Source of the DNA: Nostoc sp. LPT
GTDB lineage: Bacteria; Cyanobacteriota; Cyanobacteriia; Cyanobacteriales; Nostocaceae
Length of the DNA: 64,000 nucleotides
Reading direction: 5' to 3'
Assembly (NCBI RefSeq): GCF_017115165.1
Contig: NZ_JABXKF010000141.1
Span: 1 to 64,000 of the forward strand
A model generated the notes under the pieces. It made no database searches, was not told where the DNA came from, and was given only the letters and a program-made list of their open reading frames with translations. Each line of letters begins with the position of its first letter. Positions within the stretch are counted from its first letter, which is position 1. The position numbers were made by a program, and so were the translations under genes. Positions 1 through 8,481 of this stretch are shown here, piece after piece.

Positions 1-30
1 TCACTGGTGGATTCAATTTGGAGTTTAATC

Positions 31-57
31 GTAACTAATTACCCGGACATGATATTA
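31..57. repeat. End of a MITE-like element (right terminal repeat)
   Basis: The bases around CCGGACATGATAT match, as an inverted terminal repeat, both ends of the complete element at 13007-13223 (ATATCATGTCCG core followed by an AATTAGTTA-like stretch). Only one end lies in the window; the rest would be upstream. It sits directly against the truncated GGDEF reading frame. Family identity is inferred from the shared terminal motif. Confidence 0.6.
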
Positions 58-342
58 CTTAAGCAAAGTTTTCGGAACTCAGATATTATTGCCCGTTTGG
101 GTGGGGATGAGTTCATTGTTTTCATCTCTAGCTACTTTAAGGACGCTGATAGTATCCAAGCGCGTCTACAAACAAATATCGCTAACTTTAATCAACAGCA
201 AAACCGTAGCTATAAACTTTCGATGAGTATCGGCATACAGTCTTACTCACCAGAGAGCAATATGTCACTAGAACAACTAATCGCTAGGTCTGACAAATTA
301 ATGTATGCTCATAAACGTCTCAAACGACAATCTCTTAAATGA
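55..342 (+). pseudogene. C-terminal fragment of a GGDEF (diguanylate cyclase-like) protein, truncated by a repeat
   Basis: The frame contains an intact RLGGDEF signature followed by the usual SMSIGIQSY strand and a SDKLMYAHK ending, so it is the last two thirds of a GGDEF domain, the fold that makes cyclic di-GMP from two GTP. The expected upstream part (the ...D.FK.IND.YGH region and any sensor domain) is missing. In its place the frame runs into a MITE-type terminal repeat at 31-57. Homology begins at about LLKQSFRNSDIIARLGG. The gene was therefore probably cut by the insertion, although the 5' portion could lie beyond the window edge on the other side of the element. No ribosome binding site or convincing start is visible for the fragment. 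Confidence 0.7.
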
Positions 343-373
343 ATCATCACTTATCCTGCTCCCCCTGCAAAGC

Positions 374-964
374 CTAATTTACTACCTGGCTGCCATGACT
401 GCGGGGGTCATCTTGATTCGCCGTTGGTGCGACTGGGGCTAAAAATTTGGAAACTTTGCCGCTAGCTTGAGCGTAAGGGAGAGAAGAACCAGTAACCAAA
501 GCTTCTAAGTTACTAGCCATAATCGTCCGGGGTTGATCGCCGATCGCTTGGGCTATGGTTTCCCCTTGCTGACTCAAAAATACAAAATGGGGAATCCCAT
601 CTACCCGATATCTCAGCATTTCCGGCAGCCACTTTGTGTTATCTATATTCAGCATGACAAAATTCATCTTGTCAGCATACTCTGTTTCTAATTGAGTGAT
701 ATCTGGTGCCATTTTTTGGCAGACAGTACACCAATCAGCATAAAACTCTACTAAAGATGGTTTGCCGTTGCTGACGGCTACTTCTAATGGTGTGGAAGTC
801 TCGCTTAACTTGGCTAGAGTTGCCGAGGTTGTTTCAGTTCGCAATCCTAAGACGAGGGAAACGCTAAGAGCTATCGCTACCATTACAATTAAGAAGTTTC
901 TCAAACGCTTCCCGAATGTAGATTCAAGTTTTTCGGGAGAATTAACAGGTGAATCAGTACTCAT
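374..964 (-). CDS. txlA: Thioredoxin-like membrane-anchored protein TxlA (thiol:disulfide interchange)
   Basis: A 196-residue protein with a short cytoplasmic N-terminus, one hydrophobic anchor (about residues 23-42) and a thioredoxin fold carrying the redox motif W78-CTVC-82. The order anchor, WCTVC, then a G-I-P-H-F strand (cis-Pro loop) fits TxlA of cyanobacteria and HCF164 of plants, which pass reducing power across the thylakoid membrane and are needed for photosystem or cytochrome assembly. The CTVC dipeptide core differs from the CGPC of ordinary thioredoxins. The gene stands alone and is followed by about 240 bp of repeat-rich spacer. Function comes from family knowledge; the motif and anchor are seen directly. 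Confidence 0.85.
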   Translation of the reverse strand: MSTDSPVNSPEKLESTFGKRLRNFLIVMVAIALSVSLVLGLRTETTSATLAKLSETSTPLEVAVSNGKPSLVEFYADWCTVCQKMAPDITQLETEYADKMNFVMLNIDNTKWLPEMLRYRVDGIPHFVFLSQQGETIAQAIGDQPRTIMASNLEALVTGSSLPYAQASGKVSKFLAPVAPTANQDDPRSHGSQVVN

Positions 965-1059
965 AACAGCATTATTAAAACTTATTAGGCAATTTCCTCT
1001 TTAGTTTACCTGACTCCAGGCACTCTATAATTTCTCTAGCTTTGGAAGCTTGAACTGGA

Positions 1060-1185
1060 AATTGGGCATGGAGAAGAGACAAGGTAGACAAGGAAGATGG
1101 GGGAGATAAGGGAGAGACTGTTCAATAATTCCCCCTTGTCCCCCTTGTCTCCTTCATCTCCCCTGCTCCCCTGCTCCCCAATCCC
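1060..1185. repeat. Degenerate purine/pyrimidine repeat forming an imperfect inverted repeat
   Basis: A G-rich run (gagaagagacaaggtagaca... type units) is followed by its C-rich counterpart (cccccttgtccccctt and ctcccctgctcccc units). The same two-armed design recurs at 13905-14035, 21470-21610 and 63547-63680. It is a dispersed intergenic family of this genome, and no gene is visible here. Confidence 0.6.
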
Positions 1186-1205
1186 GAAACACCTATTTAC
1201 TTAAC

Positions 1206-3116
1206 TTACAAAATCACTCCAGTTTCCTTTAAATAAACCCGCGTAAATGGTTCATCTTCACCCAAAGTATAATCTTCAATCAATCCTTTGCGACGAATAG
1301 AAATATCGTTGCCTTTTCTAATCACCACAGTCGAACCATCGAAAACATCCCGCACCAAAATCATCTCAGTTTCGGTGGGATTATCCAAAACTACGATATT
1401 ACTATTCTGGTAAAATATGCCCTGTTCTTCGAGGATGTCTTCAGGGTACTCGGCAATTAGCAAATCAACTTTGGGATGACGCAGCAAAGTTTGAACATTA
1501 CTGTTGTAATCTTTGCTTAATACTTTTTTCGAGCGATTCACAAAAACGGCATCACGACAAACAGCACCTATTGTCAAGTTGGGATTTTGCAAAAGGATAT
1601 GGTCAATCGTTGCTTGTAGGTCTTCAACTGAGATTTTGTTAAAGGTAATAATTGGTATCCTGGCATCTGTACCCGACTCAAAAAAGGTTTCTAAAATATG
1701 AGAAGGTACATCAACACTTTCACCAACAGAAGGTTTAAGATGCATTAAAACACCTGGTGCAGCATTGATTTCCAGGATGGCAAAGTTACTGGATTTCCAA
1801 GATTCTGCAAGACTTTTGGTGATCACATCAATTCCCAGGCAAGTCAGTTGGAAATGTTGGGCAATATCTTGCGCCAAGATAATATTGTCATCATGAACTG
1901 TCGGGGTTGCATCGATGCTCATACCTCCGGCTGAAAGATTGGCAACTTTACGCAGGTAAACAGTGCGTCCTTTCTCAATCACGGTGTCTAATGATAAGCG
2001 CTGTTCCTCTAGGTAAAGTTCCATCGCTTCATCGATCTGAATTTTACTCATCGGCGAAGTTGGCGTGTCTAAACGTGCAGGTTTGCGGTTCTCTTGGCGA
2101 ATTAACTCTGCAAGCGTTAAATACCCATCACCCACAACTGATGCGGGACGGCGTTCTGTGGCGGCGACAAATCGACCATTGACACACAACAAACGAAAAT
2201 CCGATCCTGTGATGCTTTTCTCAACAATTATTCGGGTTTGCTGATTTTCGGGAATCGCTGCTACTGACCGATTATAAGCAGATATCAGTTCTTTTGAGTC
2301 TTGTACATCAGCCGTGACACCAATTCCTTTGTGACCCACCACTGGCTTAACTGCCACTGGGTAGCCAATTTCTCTTGCTGCTGCCAAGGCTTCTTTCTCG
2401 GAAAAGACAATACTACCTTCAGGTACTGGAAAACCCAAGGTTTTCAAAAATGCCTTACAATCATCTTTGCGAGTAGTAAACTCCGAATCTAGATGGCTAT
2501 CACAGTTAAATGTTGTTGCTACCCCCCGGACGTGTTTTCTTCCCAAGCCGTATTGCATTAATCCTTCTTCCCACAAATAAAAGGCGGGAATACCTTTCTG
2601 GTATGCTGTTCGCAATAGGGCGTAAACCGTGGGGCCACCGTAGACAGATGCGCGAAATTTATCTTGCAGCTTCACTAGCTGCTCATCAAATGCAAAGTCT
2701 TCGTCTTGGGTAATGGCTTCAAACCAATCCCAAACAAAGTAAACTACCTCTCTAGTTGTGCGTTCATGTAGTGATTGGACGCTAATCCGCGTCAGATTTG
2801 GATATGGCTTAACACTCCAGCGGTTAAGGTGTAAATCCATGTCCAATTTTCCGGCTTCGGACACAACTTGGGCAAAGAGATGGGCATAAGATTCGTAGGT
2901 TTGATCGCGAATATTTGGATAGCGATCGCCAATGCTGGCAATATAATCTTCAATGGGCAAAGGCTCTCTAGAGTCAATTAGAGCAAAATCAAATACTAGC
3001 GCCCCTACATCTAAATAAGGGTTGGGGCCAAGGTAATGCTTGAAGTTGAAAATATCGAATACATCCGTTCTTCTAGCATTAATGCGGACTAATTCACTGC
3101 TTTTTTGTAAAACCAT
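1206..3116 (-). CDS. cphA2: CphA2-type cyanophycin synthetase (short form)
   Basis: A 636-residue protein with an N-terminal cyanophycin-synthetase domain, then an ATP-grasp domain (about residues 215-480) showing the VAVKPVVGHKGIGV nucleotide-binding loop near residue 262 and the magnesium-site motif LEINAAPG near 450. CphA1 enzymes are about 870-900 residues and end in a Mur-ligase-like domain with a GTNGKTT P-loop. Here that P-loop is absent and only about 150 residues follow the ATP-grasp part. This is the layout of CphA2, known from nitrogen-fixing cyanobacteria to polymerise beta-aspartyl-arginine dipeptides (cyanophycin breakdown products) at one ATP per step. The start ATG gives MVLQKSSEL. 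The gene is divergent from a small gene and cyanophycinase, which supports a cyanophycin turnover role. Confidence 0.88.
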   Translation of the reverse strand: MVLQKSSELVRINARRTDVFDIFNFKHYLGPNPYLDVGALVFDFALIDSREPLPIEDYIASIGDRYPNIRDQTYESYAHLFAQVVSEAGKLDMDLHLNRWSVKPYPNLTRISVQSLHERTTREVVYFVWDWFEAITQDEDFAFDEQLVKLQDKFRASVYGGPTVYALLRTAYQKGIPAFYLWEEGLMQYGLGRKHVRGVATTFNCDSHLDSEFTTRKDDCKAFLKTLGFPVPEGSIVFSEKEALAAAREIGYPVAVKPVVGHKGIGVTADVQDSKELISAYNRSVAAIPENQQTRIIVEKSITGSDFRLLCVNGRFVAATERRPASVVGDGYLTLAELIRQENRKPARLDTPTSPMSKIQIDEAMELYLEEQRLSLDTVIEKGRTVYLRKVANLSAGGMSIDATPTVHDDNIILAQDIAQHFQLTCLGIDVITKSLAESWKSSNFAILEINAAPGVLMHLKPSVGESVDVPSHILETFFESGTDARIPIITFNKISVEDLQATIDHILLQNPNLTIGAVCRDAVFVNRSKKVLSKDYNSNVQTLLRHPKVDLLIAEYPEDILEEQGIFYQNSNIVVLDNPTETEMILVRDVFDGSTVVIRKGNDISIRRKGLIEDYTLGEDEPFTRVYLKETGVIL

Positions 3117-3443
3117 TGATTACGAACCTTCAGCTAAACACCCTGAAATTTTAATGCTGAGTTGTAGTTACTCAGACTTACTGATTGTAGATTGACTCAC
3201 GTTAATTTTGGAGAGTGATGGCTTTGCCACTGAGCTAATCAGAACCCACGCTAACTCTATTACTAAGCATTTTTAACTATCTTAAGGCATAATTAAATCT
3301 CCAATCTTCTGCCAGGAATCAAGAACAGTCAATTCATCCTCATGAATAATCAAAGATATAACCTTTGAATGGTGCAACACTCATCCAAAAATTGTATAAA
3401 TATATGAGGCATTAAAAAGACAGCATAAAAAAACAGCAAAGTT
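3117..3443. other. Divergent intergenic region upstream of cphA2
   Basis: This 327-bp AT-rich gap separates the divergent starts of cphA2 (minus) and the 67-residue gene (plus), so it should hold both promoters. I see no convincing operator, riboswitch or tRNA in it. Confidence 0.4.
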
Positions 3444-3647
3444 ATGAATAGCACACAAGCTGCTCTAAGAGATGAAATTCGAGAACTTGCTGACGAAGCT
3501 TTTCACCAAAAGCTGATCTCTGGACATGGAGATGGGGAAGACATGAATGAGTATCAAATTGTCTACCAAGGAAAACCCAGGCATCTCCCACTAGAACAAG
3601 CACGTTTTTTCTTAACTAACTTGCTTAACAAAAGTCGGGTTGATTAG
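3444..3647 (+). CDS. Small hypothetical protein (67 aa)
   Basis: A 67-residue acidic protein beginning MNSTQAALRDEIREL, with an amphipathic helix-like N-terminus and a second helical stretch HLPLEQARFFLTNLL near the end. It has no cysteines and no membrane segment. I do not recognise the family. The start has only a weak purine stretch upstream. It lies between divergent cphA2 and co-directional cphB, 421 bp before cphB, so a link to cyanophycin metabolism is possible but only positional. The protein-like composition and compact ORF in an otherwise non-coding gap argue that it is real. Confidence 0.55.
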   Translation: MNSTQAALRDEIRELADEAFHQKLISGHGDGEDMNEYQIVYQGKPRHLPLEQARFFLTNLLNKSRVD

Positions 3648-4068
3648 GACTTGCCATCAGATATCTATTTGCATCTAGCTAGGGTCAATACCAATTACTT
3701 ACATCGCCCGATAAATCTCCAATCGACAATTAGCAATATAGCCAGCAATGCCTCTAGAAAATATTTATAGAGGCACTTGACGTTGTGAATTTTATTTAGT
3801 AATTGGAAAAGTATTTTGGTCTAATTGCGATGTCTAACGACAAGCCCTCCGGGTGCGCCAGTCGCTCATGGGGGAGACCCCCTTGGCGCTAGCCTCTCCC
3901 TTTGGGAGAAGACCGCGCTGGCTTACCGCAACTCTTGGAGACGCTTTGCGAATGCGTCTACGCAAATGTTAACCCTACTTTTATCAAGTAATCTATCAAA
4001 GGGATGATTTGATACATTGAATTGTCATGTTTTAGTGATATTTATTAACTCAAATCCAGGGGGGCATC
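3648..4068. repeat. Intergenic REP-type palindromic repeats before cphB
   Basis: The gap contains dispersed palindromic repeat modules of the Nostoc type (GGGGGAGACCCCC hairpin, CTCTCCCTTTGGGAGAAG, GACGCTTTGCGAATGCGTC) between about 3838 and 3965. Similar modules occur near 13070, 19200, 24130 and 60820. A short reading frame across it translates repeat sequence and is not considered a gene. Confidence 0.6.
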
Positions 4069-4923
4069 ATGGTGGAAAGTAATATCAAAAGGCAGTTAGT
4101 AATTATTGGGGGAGCCGAAGATAAAGAGGGAGATTCCGTAATTTTGCGGGACTTTGTACGACGCGCTGGGGGTACAAAAGCGTATATTGTAATTCTGACA
4201 GCAGCCACAGAACTACCAAGAGAAGTAGGAGAAAATTACATCAGAGTCTTTGAGCGCCTGGGAGCGGAAACTGTTCGCATTATTGATACAGAAACCCGTG
4301 AAGATGCATCTTCATCTACTGCATTGGAAGCTATTAGTAAAGCAACTGGGGTATTTTTTACAGGGGGAGATCAAGCTCGTATTACCAACATCCTCAAGGA
4401 CACCGAAATCGATGCGGCGATTCACCAGCGGTTCTCTGAAGGTGTAGTGATCGCAGGCACAAGTGCCGGAGCTGCTGTGATGCCAGACGTAATGATTGTG
4501 GAAGGCGACTCAGAAACACATCCTCGGATTGAAACTGTCGAAATGGGCCCAGGTCTGGGATTTTTACCAGGGGTAGTAATTGACCAGCATTTTTCCCAAC
4601 GGGGACGCTTGGGACGTTTAATATCAGCTTTGATACTACAGCCTGCTGTCTTGGGATTTGGTATTGACGAAAATACCGCTATGGTAGTGATAGATAACCA
4701 AATTGAAGTAATTGGTGCAGGTGCGGTTACGATTGTTGATGAATCAGAAGCTACATATAACAATATGGGCGAAATTTTGAAGGATGAGTCTTTGGCGATT
4801 TGTGGAGCAAAGCTTCATATTTTGCCACATGGCTTCAAATTTGACCTGAAAACTCGTCAGCCTATCCTAAATAATGGCTCTGTACCAAATGGCTCTCAAT
4901 CACTTGCATCAGTTAACACTTAA
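4069..4923 (+). CDS. cphB: Cyanophycinase
   Basis: A 284-residue serine peptidase of family S51 that releases beta-Asp-Arg dipeptides from cyanophycin. The nucleophile elbow GTSAGA places the serine at residue 132, the same number as in characterised cyanophycinase, and FFTGGDQ (about residues 97-103) and DQHFSQRGR (about 172-180) supply other conserved active-site elements. The start ATG follows GGGGGCATC, a plausible ribosome binding site. The dipeptides it makes are normally cleaved by isoaspartyl dipeptidase or, in CphA2 strains, re-polymerised; the neighbouring cphA2 fits this cycle. The C-terminal 25 residues are low-complexity. A stem-loop follows at 4973-5001. Confidence 0.93.
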   Translation: MVESNIKRQLVIIGGAEDKEGDSVILRDFVRRAGGTKAYIVILTAATELPREVGENYIRVFERLGAETVRIIDTETREDASSSTALEAISKATGVFFTGGDQARITNILKDTEIDAAIHQRFSEGVVIAGTSAGAAVMPDVMIVEGDSETHPRIETVEMGPGLGFLPGVVIDQHFSQRGRLGRLISALILQPAVLGFGIDENTAMVVIDNQIEVIGAGAVTIVDESEATYNNMGEILKDESLAICGAKLHILPHGFKFDLKTRQPILNNGSVPNGSQSLASVNT

Positions 4924-4972
4924 CTTTTAGCAAATGTATTTAAACTGAAAGTTTTATCTAATCGCTGTAATA

Positions 4973-5001
4973 CCCCTGCCTCAACCTTTGGTAGGCAGGG
5001 G
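4973..5001 (+). terminator. Stem-loop downstream of cphB
   Basis: CCCCTGCCT (4973-4981) pairs with AGGCAGGGG (4993-5001), a 9-bp GC-rich stem with an 11-nt loop, about 50 bp after the cphB stop. It lacks a clear T-run, so it may be a processing or stability hairpin instead of a classical intrinsic terminator. The remainder of the 4924-5232 gap shows another palindromic repeat (tagagacgcgatgaatcgca) and no gene. Confidence 0.5.
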
Positions 5002-5232
5002 ATATCAAGCGGTTCAAAACTTGAGTGTAAGCGAAATAAAATCTGCGCAGTAGCTAATACCAATTTGAAAAAAGAATGCGATAAATAGACCATTTGTAGA
5101 GACGCGATGAATCGCATCTTTACCCAAGAATATGTTGCAATCATTAATGGAATTGGTATAAGTTTTTAACAATCTAGTATAGCAAAAAGTAATTTAAATA
5201 ACCATCTTCACCAAAGTAAGGTAGAAAGAATA

Positions 5233-6159
5233 TCAAGGCGATTTCGTTAAACTATAAAAACTGTCAGAACGAATCTGACTGCCATTTCGCCAAACTTCAA
5301 CTCTTTGTGGAGTGACTAAATAATAAAAACTACCATTATCTGCTCGATATCTGTCTTTACCAATATTCAAAGCTACTATCTTTATAGGCTTGCTTGGGGC
5401 TTGCTTCAATTGCTTAATATAAAATAATTGACCATTTTCTTCACAGACTTTTACACGAGAGCTTGCAGTCTCGCCTTCAATAAGACTAATTCCATTACAT
5501 TTAGTATCAGTGCTTACAGGTGTAAAATCTATAGGAATTCGCTGCTGTGAGGGTGAAACTTGATTTGCTACTGGGGGTGGCGAGACTGAACGGTTCGGGT
5601 TATCCACTTGCTGAACTTTAGAACCGGAGTTAACACTTGCAGTTACGGATGTCAACAGACGAAGGGGATCGACTGCTACTCGACCATTTGGATGAACTTC
5701 AAAGTGCAGATGAGGTGCTGTACTATTGCCTGTAGATCCCATCTCGGCAATCATTTGACCTTGAATGACCTGTTGACCCTTGCTCACCAACAAACGACGA
5801 TTGTGGCCATAAACAGTAATGCTGCCGTCGAGATGTTTAATAGTTATGGCATTTCCTAATCCCCAATCATCCCAACCTGCTTTAACGACTGTACCGGATG
5901 CCGCAGCAACAATAGGAGTTCCAGATGCTCCTGCAATATCAATTCCTTCATGTTGATATTTGCGGAAGCCTTGAGAAATAAACCCTTGAGTTGGCCAGAT
6001 TAAGTTAAAAGTAGGGATAGGAGTTTGCCCAATTGGGGAATCGCCTGTTAATTGTGTTAATGCAGATGTAGCTGTACTTAATACAGTGGTTAAAGATATT
6101 AACCCAATTAGTCCATAAGTACGGTATCGATAAGCAGTAGCTTTTTTCATAAGTTGCAA
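5233..6159 (-). CDS. M23-family peptidase (LytM-like, exported)
   Basis: A 308-residue exported protein. The N-terminus is basic then hydrophobic (residues 15-36), a signal peptide or anchor. A zinc metallopeptidase domain of the LytM/lysostaphin family spans about residues 55-165, with ligands H70 and D74 (HEGIDIA) and the HLHFEVH motif (H150, H152). All key metal and catalytic residues are present, so it should be an active peptidoglycan endopeptidase. A proline-rich linker (about 175-215) leads to a C-terminal segment of about 90 residues that I do not recognise. It may act in cell-wall remodelling or septal splitting in filaments. A start at Met4 is equally possible. Confidence 0.85.
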   Translation of the reverse strand: MQLMKKATAYRYRTYGLIGLISLTTVLSTATSALTQLTGDSPIGQTPIPTFNLIWPTQGFISQGFRKYQHEGIDIAGASGTPIVAAASGTVVKAGWDDWGLGNAITIKHLDGSITVYGHNRRLLVSKGQQVIQGQMIAEMGSTGNSTAPHLHFEVHPNGRVAVDPLRLLTSVTASVNSGSKVQQVDNPNRSVSPPPVANQVSPSQQRIPIDFTPVSTDTKCNGISLIEGETASSRVKVCEENGQLFYIKQLKQAPSKPIKIVALNIGKDRYRADNGSFYYLVTPQRVEVWRNGSQIRSDSFYSLTKSP

Positions 6160-6358
6160 GTCTATTAGAACAATAATTCAGATACTTTCTGATTATTTGT
6201 TGTTTCAAGCTTACTCGCAAAATATCAGGAAATCTTTAGTGAGTTTGTAGCTTTCTAGCTTTTTAGATTTTGTAATTCACCAACGAGGTCTTAGAGGATG
6301 TTTGAAAAGTTGGGGTAAACAAGTACTCTAGAAGGTTAAACAGATGGGAAACACGGTT

Positions 6359-7075
6359 TCACGTCTCAATATTATCTGGGTTGATGGTGGTTACGCGCGA
6401 AATATCCCATAGGCGGAGAATTTCATCCTCGGAACTGGTAACTATAGCGGTTCCCAATTGCATGGAATACAGACCTAACCCCCAGCCCCAACCCTTGTAG
6501 CGTTGGGGAGTAAGATTCAAAGCCTCTCTCCTAAAAGGAGAGAAAAATGGAAGTGAGATGAAAAGTGCTGAGTTCCGAGTGCCTCGGCAAAGAGCGTGAA
6601 AGACCACGCCACTTGCGGGTGGGGTATCAACCTCCTCCTGAAAAAAGATTCCGCGCCACTTGCGGGCGGGGCTAAAACCCAAGTACATCAGTACCGAGTA
6701 CTTTTTCTTTACTCAGCACTCAGCACTCAGTACTGAGTTGGTAAAAACTGTACTGCACCCAAGCGAGAACCGCTATATGTATTGACTATTATGGCTAAAA
6801 GTAACCTTGAAAGCTCTCCTTGGATGCTTCATTTTTATTAGTCGCCGATTCGGCAAGTTCCACAAACGAACCAAGCCATCTCCCGATGCGATCGCAAGAA
6901 TTTTACCATCAGGACTAAAACGTAAGTGATTAATCTGCCCTACATACTGGAATTTAGCAAGTTGCTGACCTGATAAGTCCCATAAGTACACAAAACCATT
7001 TCCTATGACCGTCGCAAGAACTTTACTATCAGGACTAAAACGTAGGTCATTTACCTGCCCTGAAATTGAGAGGGC
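6359..7075 (-). pseudogene. WD40-repeat gene fragment interrupted by a MITE
   Basis: Reading the minus strand from about 7075, the frame SGQVNDLRFSPDSK, GFVYLWDLSG, LRFSPDGKILAIASGDG, LVRLWNLP shows two to three WD40 blades. It stops at the MITE (6445-6775) and resumes beyond it as TSSEDEILRLWDIS, ending at 6359. Removing the element plus one copy of TA joins the frames exactly (NSQYI then VTSSEDE). The N-terminal part of the protein is absent: the frame begins only about 50 bp after the linker gene at 7128. This is therefore a 5'-truncated and interrupted gene, once part of a WD40 protein like those encoded at 27337-33360. Confidence 0.8.
6445..6775. mobile_element. MITE (331 bp) with TA target duplication, inserted in WD40 gene
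   Basis: The ends are inverted repeats: the left end TAGCGGTTCCCAATTG and the reverse complement of the right end TAGCGGTTCTCGCTTG. The element is flanked by TA on both sides (6443-6444 and 6776-6777), the signature of IS630/Tc1-mariner type transposition. No transposase frame is inside. A shorter relative with the same ends occurs at 35198-35346. The interior contains a run of direct repeats (ctcagcactcagcact) and two CGCCACTTGCGGG segments. Confidence 0.85.
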
Positions 7076-7127
7076 TGGGTGAGTTAAACTTGCCTAACCC
7101 ACCCGATAAAATTAAACAGTAGAGAAA

Positions 7128-8135
7128 TTAGCCATTAAAAACGCGACTGCGCCACTTATTCAATCGGGCTTCCCCAATTGTGGCAGATCGGCGGGCATCA
7201 GCAATTTGCTCTTGCAAAGCTGCAATCTGTTTTTCTTGGGCGTCAGCTTGCTGTTGCAAATATCTATATTCGCCTGTGGTGGTTACAGAACTGGAAGACT
7301 GCCAATTACTACTAAATTTTGTTGTCCCAATGTTGGCAAATGGTCGTAAGTCTGCTAATTGTTGTTGCAAAGTTGCAATCTGACTTTCTTGCTCTTGAAT
7401 CTTTTGCTGCAAGCTTTCCTCAGCTGCTGTGGAAGCTGCAATAAAGGTATTAACTGGAGCAGCAGTTTCTGGCTTGGGCTTGAATATTTCAGCCAGCAAT
7501 GCACTAATATCCGTGAGTTTCTGTCTACCATAAGGAACGTTGGTAATTAGCGATCGCACCAGTTGAGGTTCATTATTCGTTGCTAAGTTCTTATCACTGC
7601 TAGAGTTGCTCCGCACCAGTTGTAACATATTGGTAAATTCCAATATCTTTTTGCCCGTTTGAGTTTTATAACCCCGATAATATGGCACTATGTTCTCGCC
7701 AAAGGCATCTAGATACTCGTCGCTATCAAGATAAGAATCAATATCCGCCTCAAAACCTTTCTGATCGAGAATGTTGCTGTGATGTTTAGTTTCGGAGTAG
7801 TCATCGGGAGCGCGACCCAGCAGGTGCTTAAAGTTAAGTTCAATTGCCCGGTAGCGGTAAACGTTATCAAAAAATCTGGAGCGATATAACTCTGATTTGG
7901 CAACTTGACGCACAAACTCACGCACATCGATTATGCCTTGCTTGAGTTGAGATTCTGGAACTATGAGCCGCTCACTTTCCATGATGTAGGCATTACCCAA
8001 TACTTGCCGATAAACTGCCCGAATTACAATTTCAATGTCATCAACTGAAGCAGTTGTCCACAGTTCGATGGGTTCTGTTTGGGGAAATGCTTGATATTGG
8101 CGTCGTCTGGTTTCGTCGTCTAGGAAGATTTGCAT
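7128..8135 (-). CDS. Phycobilisome rod linker with coiled-coil C-terminus
   Basis: A 335-residue protein. The PBS-linker domain (PF00427 type) occupies about residues 20-190, with the family hallmarks VYRQVLGNAYIMESER, FVRQVAKSELYRSRFF and IELNFKHLLGRAP. This domain sits in the cavity of phycobiliprotein hexamers. Instead of the C-terminal CpcD-like domain seen in cpeC and its neighbour, residues about 235-335 are glutamine- and alanine-rich with two similar coiled-coil stretches (QQKIQEQESQIATLQQQLADLR and a copy QEKQIAALQEQIADARR). No membrane helix is evident, so it is not a standard CpcL. It lies 346 bp after cpeR on the same strand. It may be a specialised PE linker. Confidence 0.85.
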   Translation of the reverse strand: MQIFLDDETRRRQYQAFPQTEPIELWTTASVDDIEIVIRAVYRQVLGNAYIMESERLIVPESQLKQGIIDVREFVRQVAKSELYRSRFFDNVYRYRAIELNFKHLLGRAPDDYSETKHHSNILDQKGFEADIDSYLDSDEYLDAFGENIVPYYRGYKTQTGKKILEFTNMLQLVRSNSSSDKNLATNNEPQLVRSLITNVPYGRQKLTDISALLAEIFKPKPETAAPVNTFIAASTAAEESLQQKIQEQESQIATLQQQLADLRPFANIGTTKFSSNWQSSSSVTTTGEYRYLQQQADAQEKQIAALQEQIADARRSATIGEARLNKWRSRVFNG

Positions 8136-8481
8136 AGTTGGGTTAGTGTGGGTAAGAGGGACTAATTTGTCAAGTAAAAATAAAATTTCTCTAGTAGGGT
8201 GGTAATACTAAATAGCAAAGCCATAACAGGCCCTACTTAAGATTTACTAATTACTGGGTATTAATATTAATTTATCAAGTTTCGGGTAGTTTTTTAGTTA
8301 CATTTTCTAACAAACTTAGACGGCTAACTATTAATAACTAACAGCTAATCACGATGAGAAATTAGCAATTAGACATTAACAATTAGCCGCCAACCCCCTT
8401 GGGGAGTATTTAAAATTCAAAACTTAATTTTGAATTGAAGTGTAGACGCCTGTCAGAAAAATTTCTACAGGATAGTAACTC
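8136..8481. other. Intergenic gap between cpeR and the coiled-coil linker
   Basis: 346 bp, AT-rich, with several near-repeats of ATTAGCAATTAG/TAACTATTAATAACTAA (8320-8395) typical of short degenerate tandem repeats. It probably includes the promoter of the 335-residue linker. No RNA gene recognised. Confidence 0.35.

Noticed and set aside
3825-4007. 60-codon plus-strand frame before cphB
   Set aside because: It translates REP-type palindromic repeats found elsewhere in the window and has no ribosome binding site.
6359-6688. 109-codon minus-strand frame ending the WD40 fragment
   Set aside because: Its first 80 codons translate the MITE; only the last part is genuine WD40 sequence.
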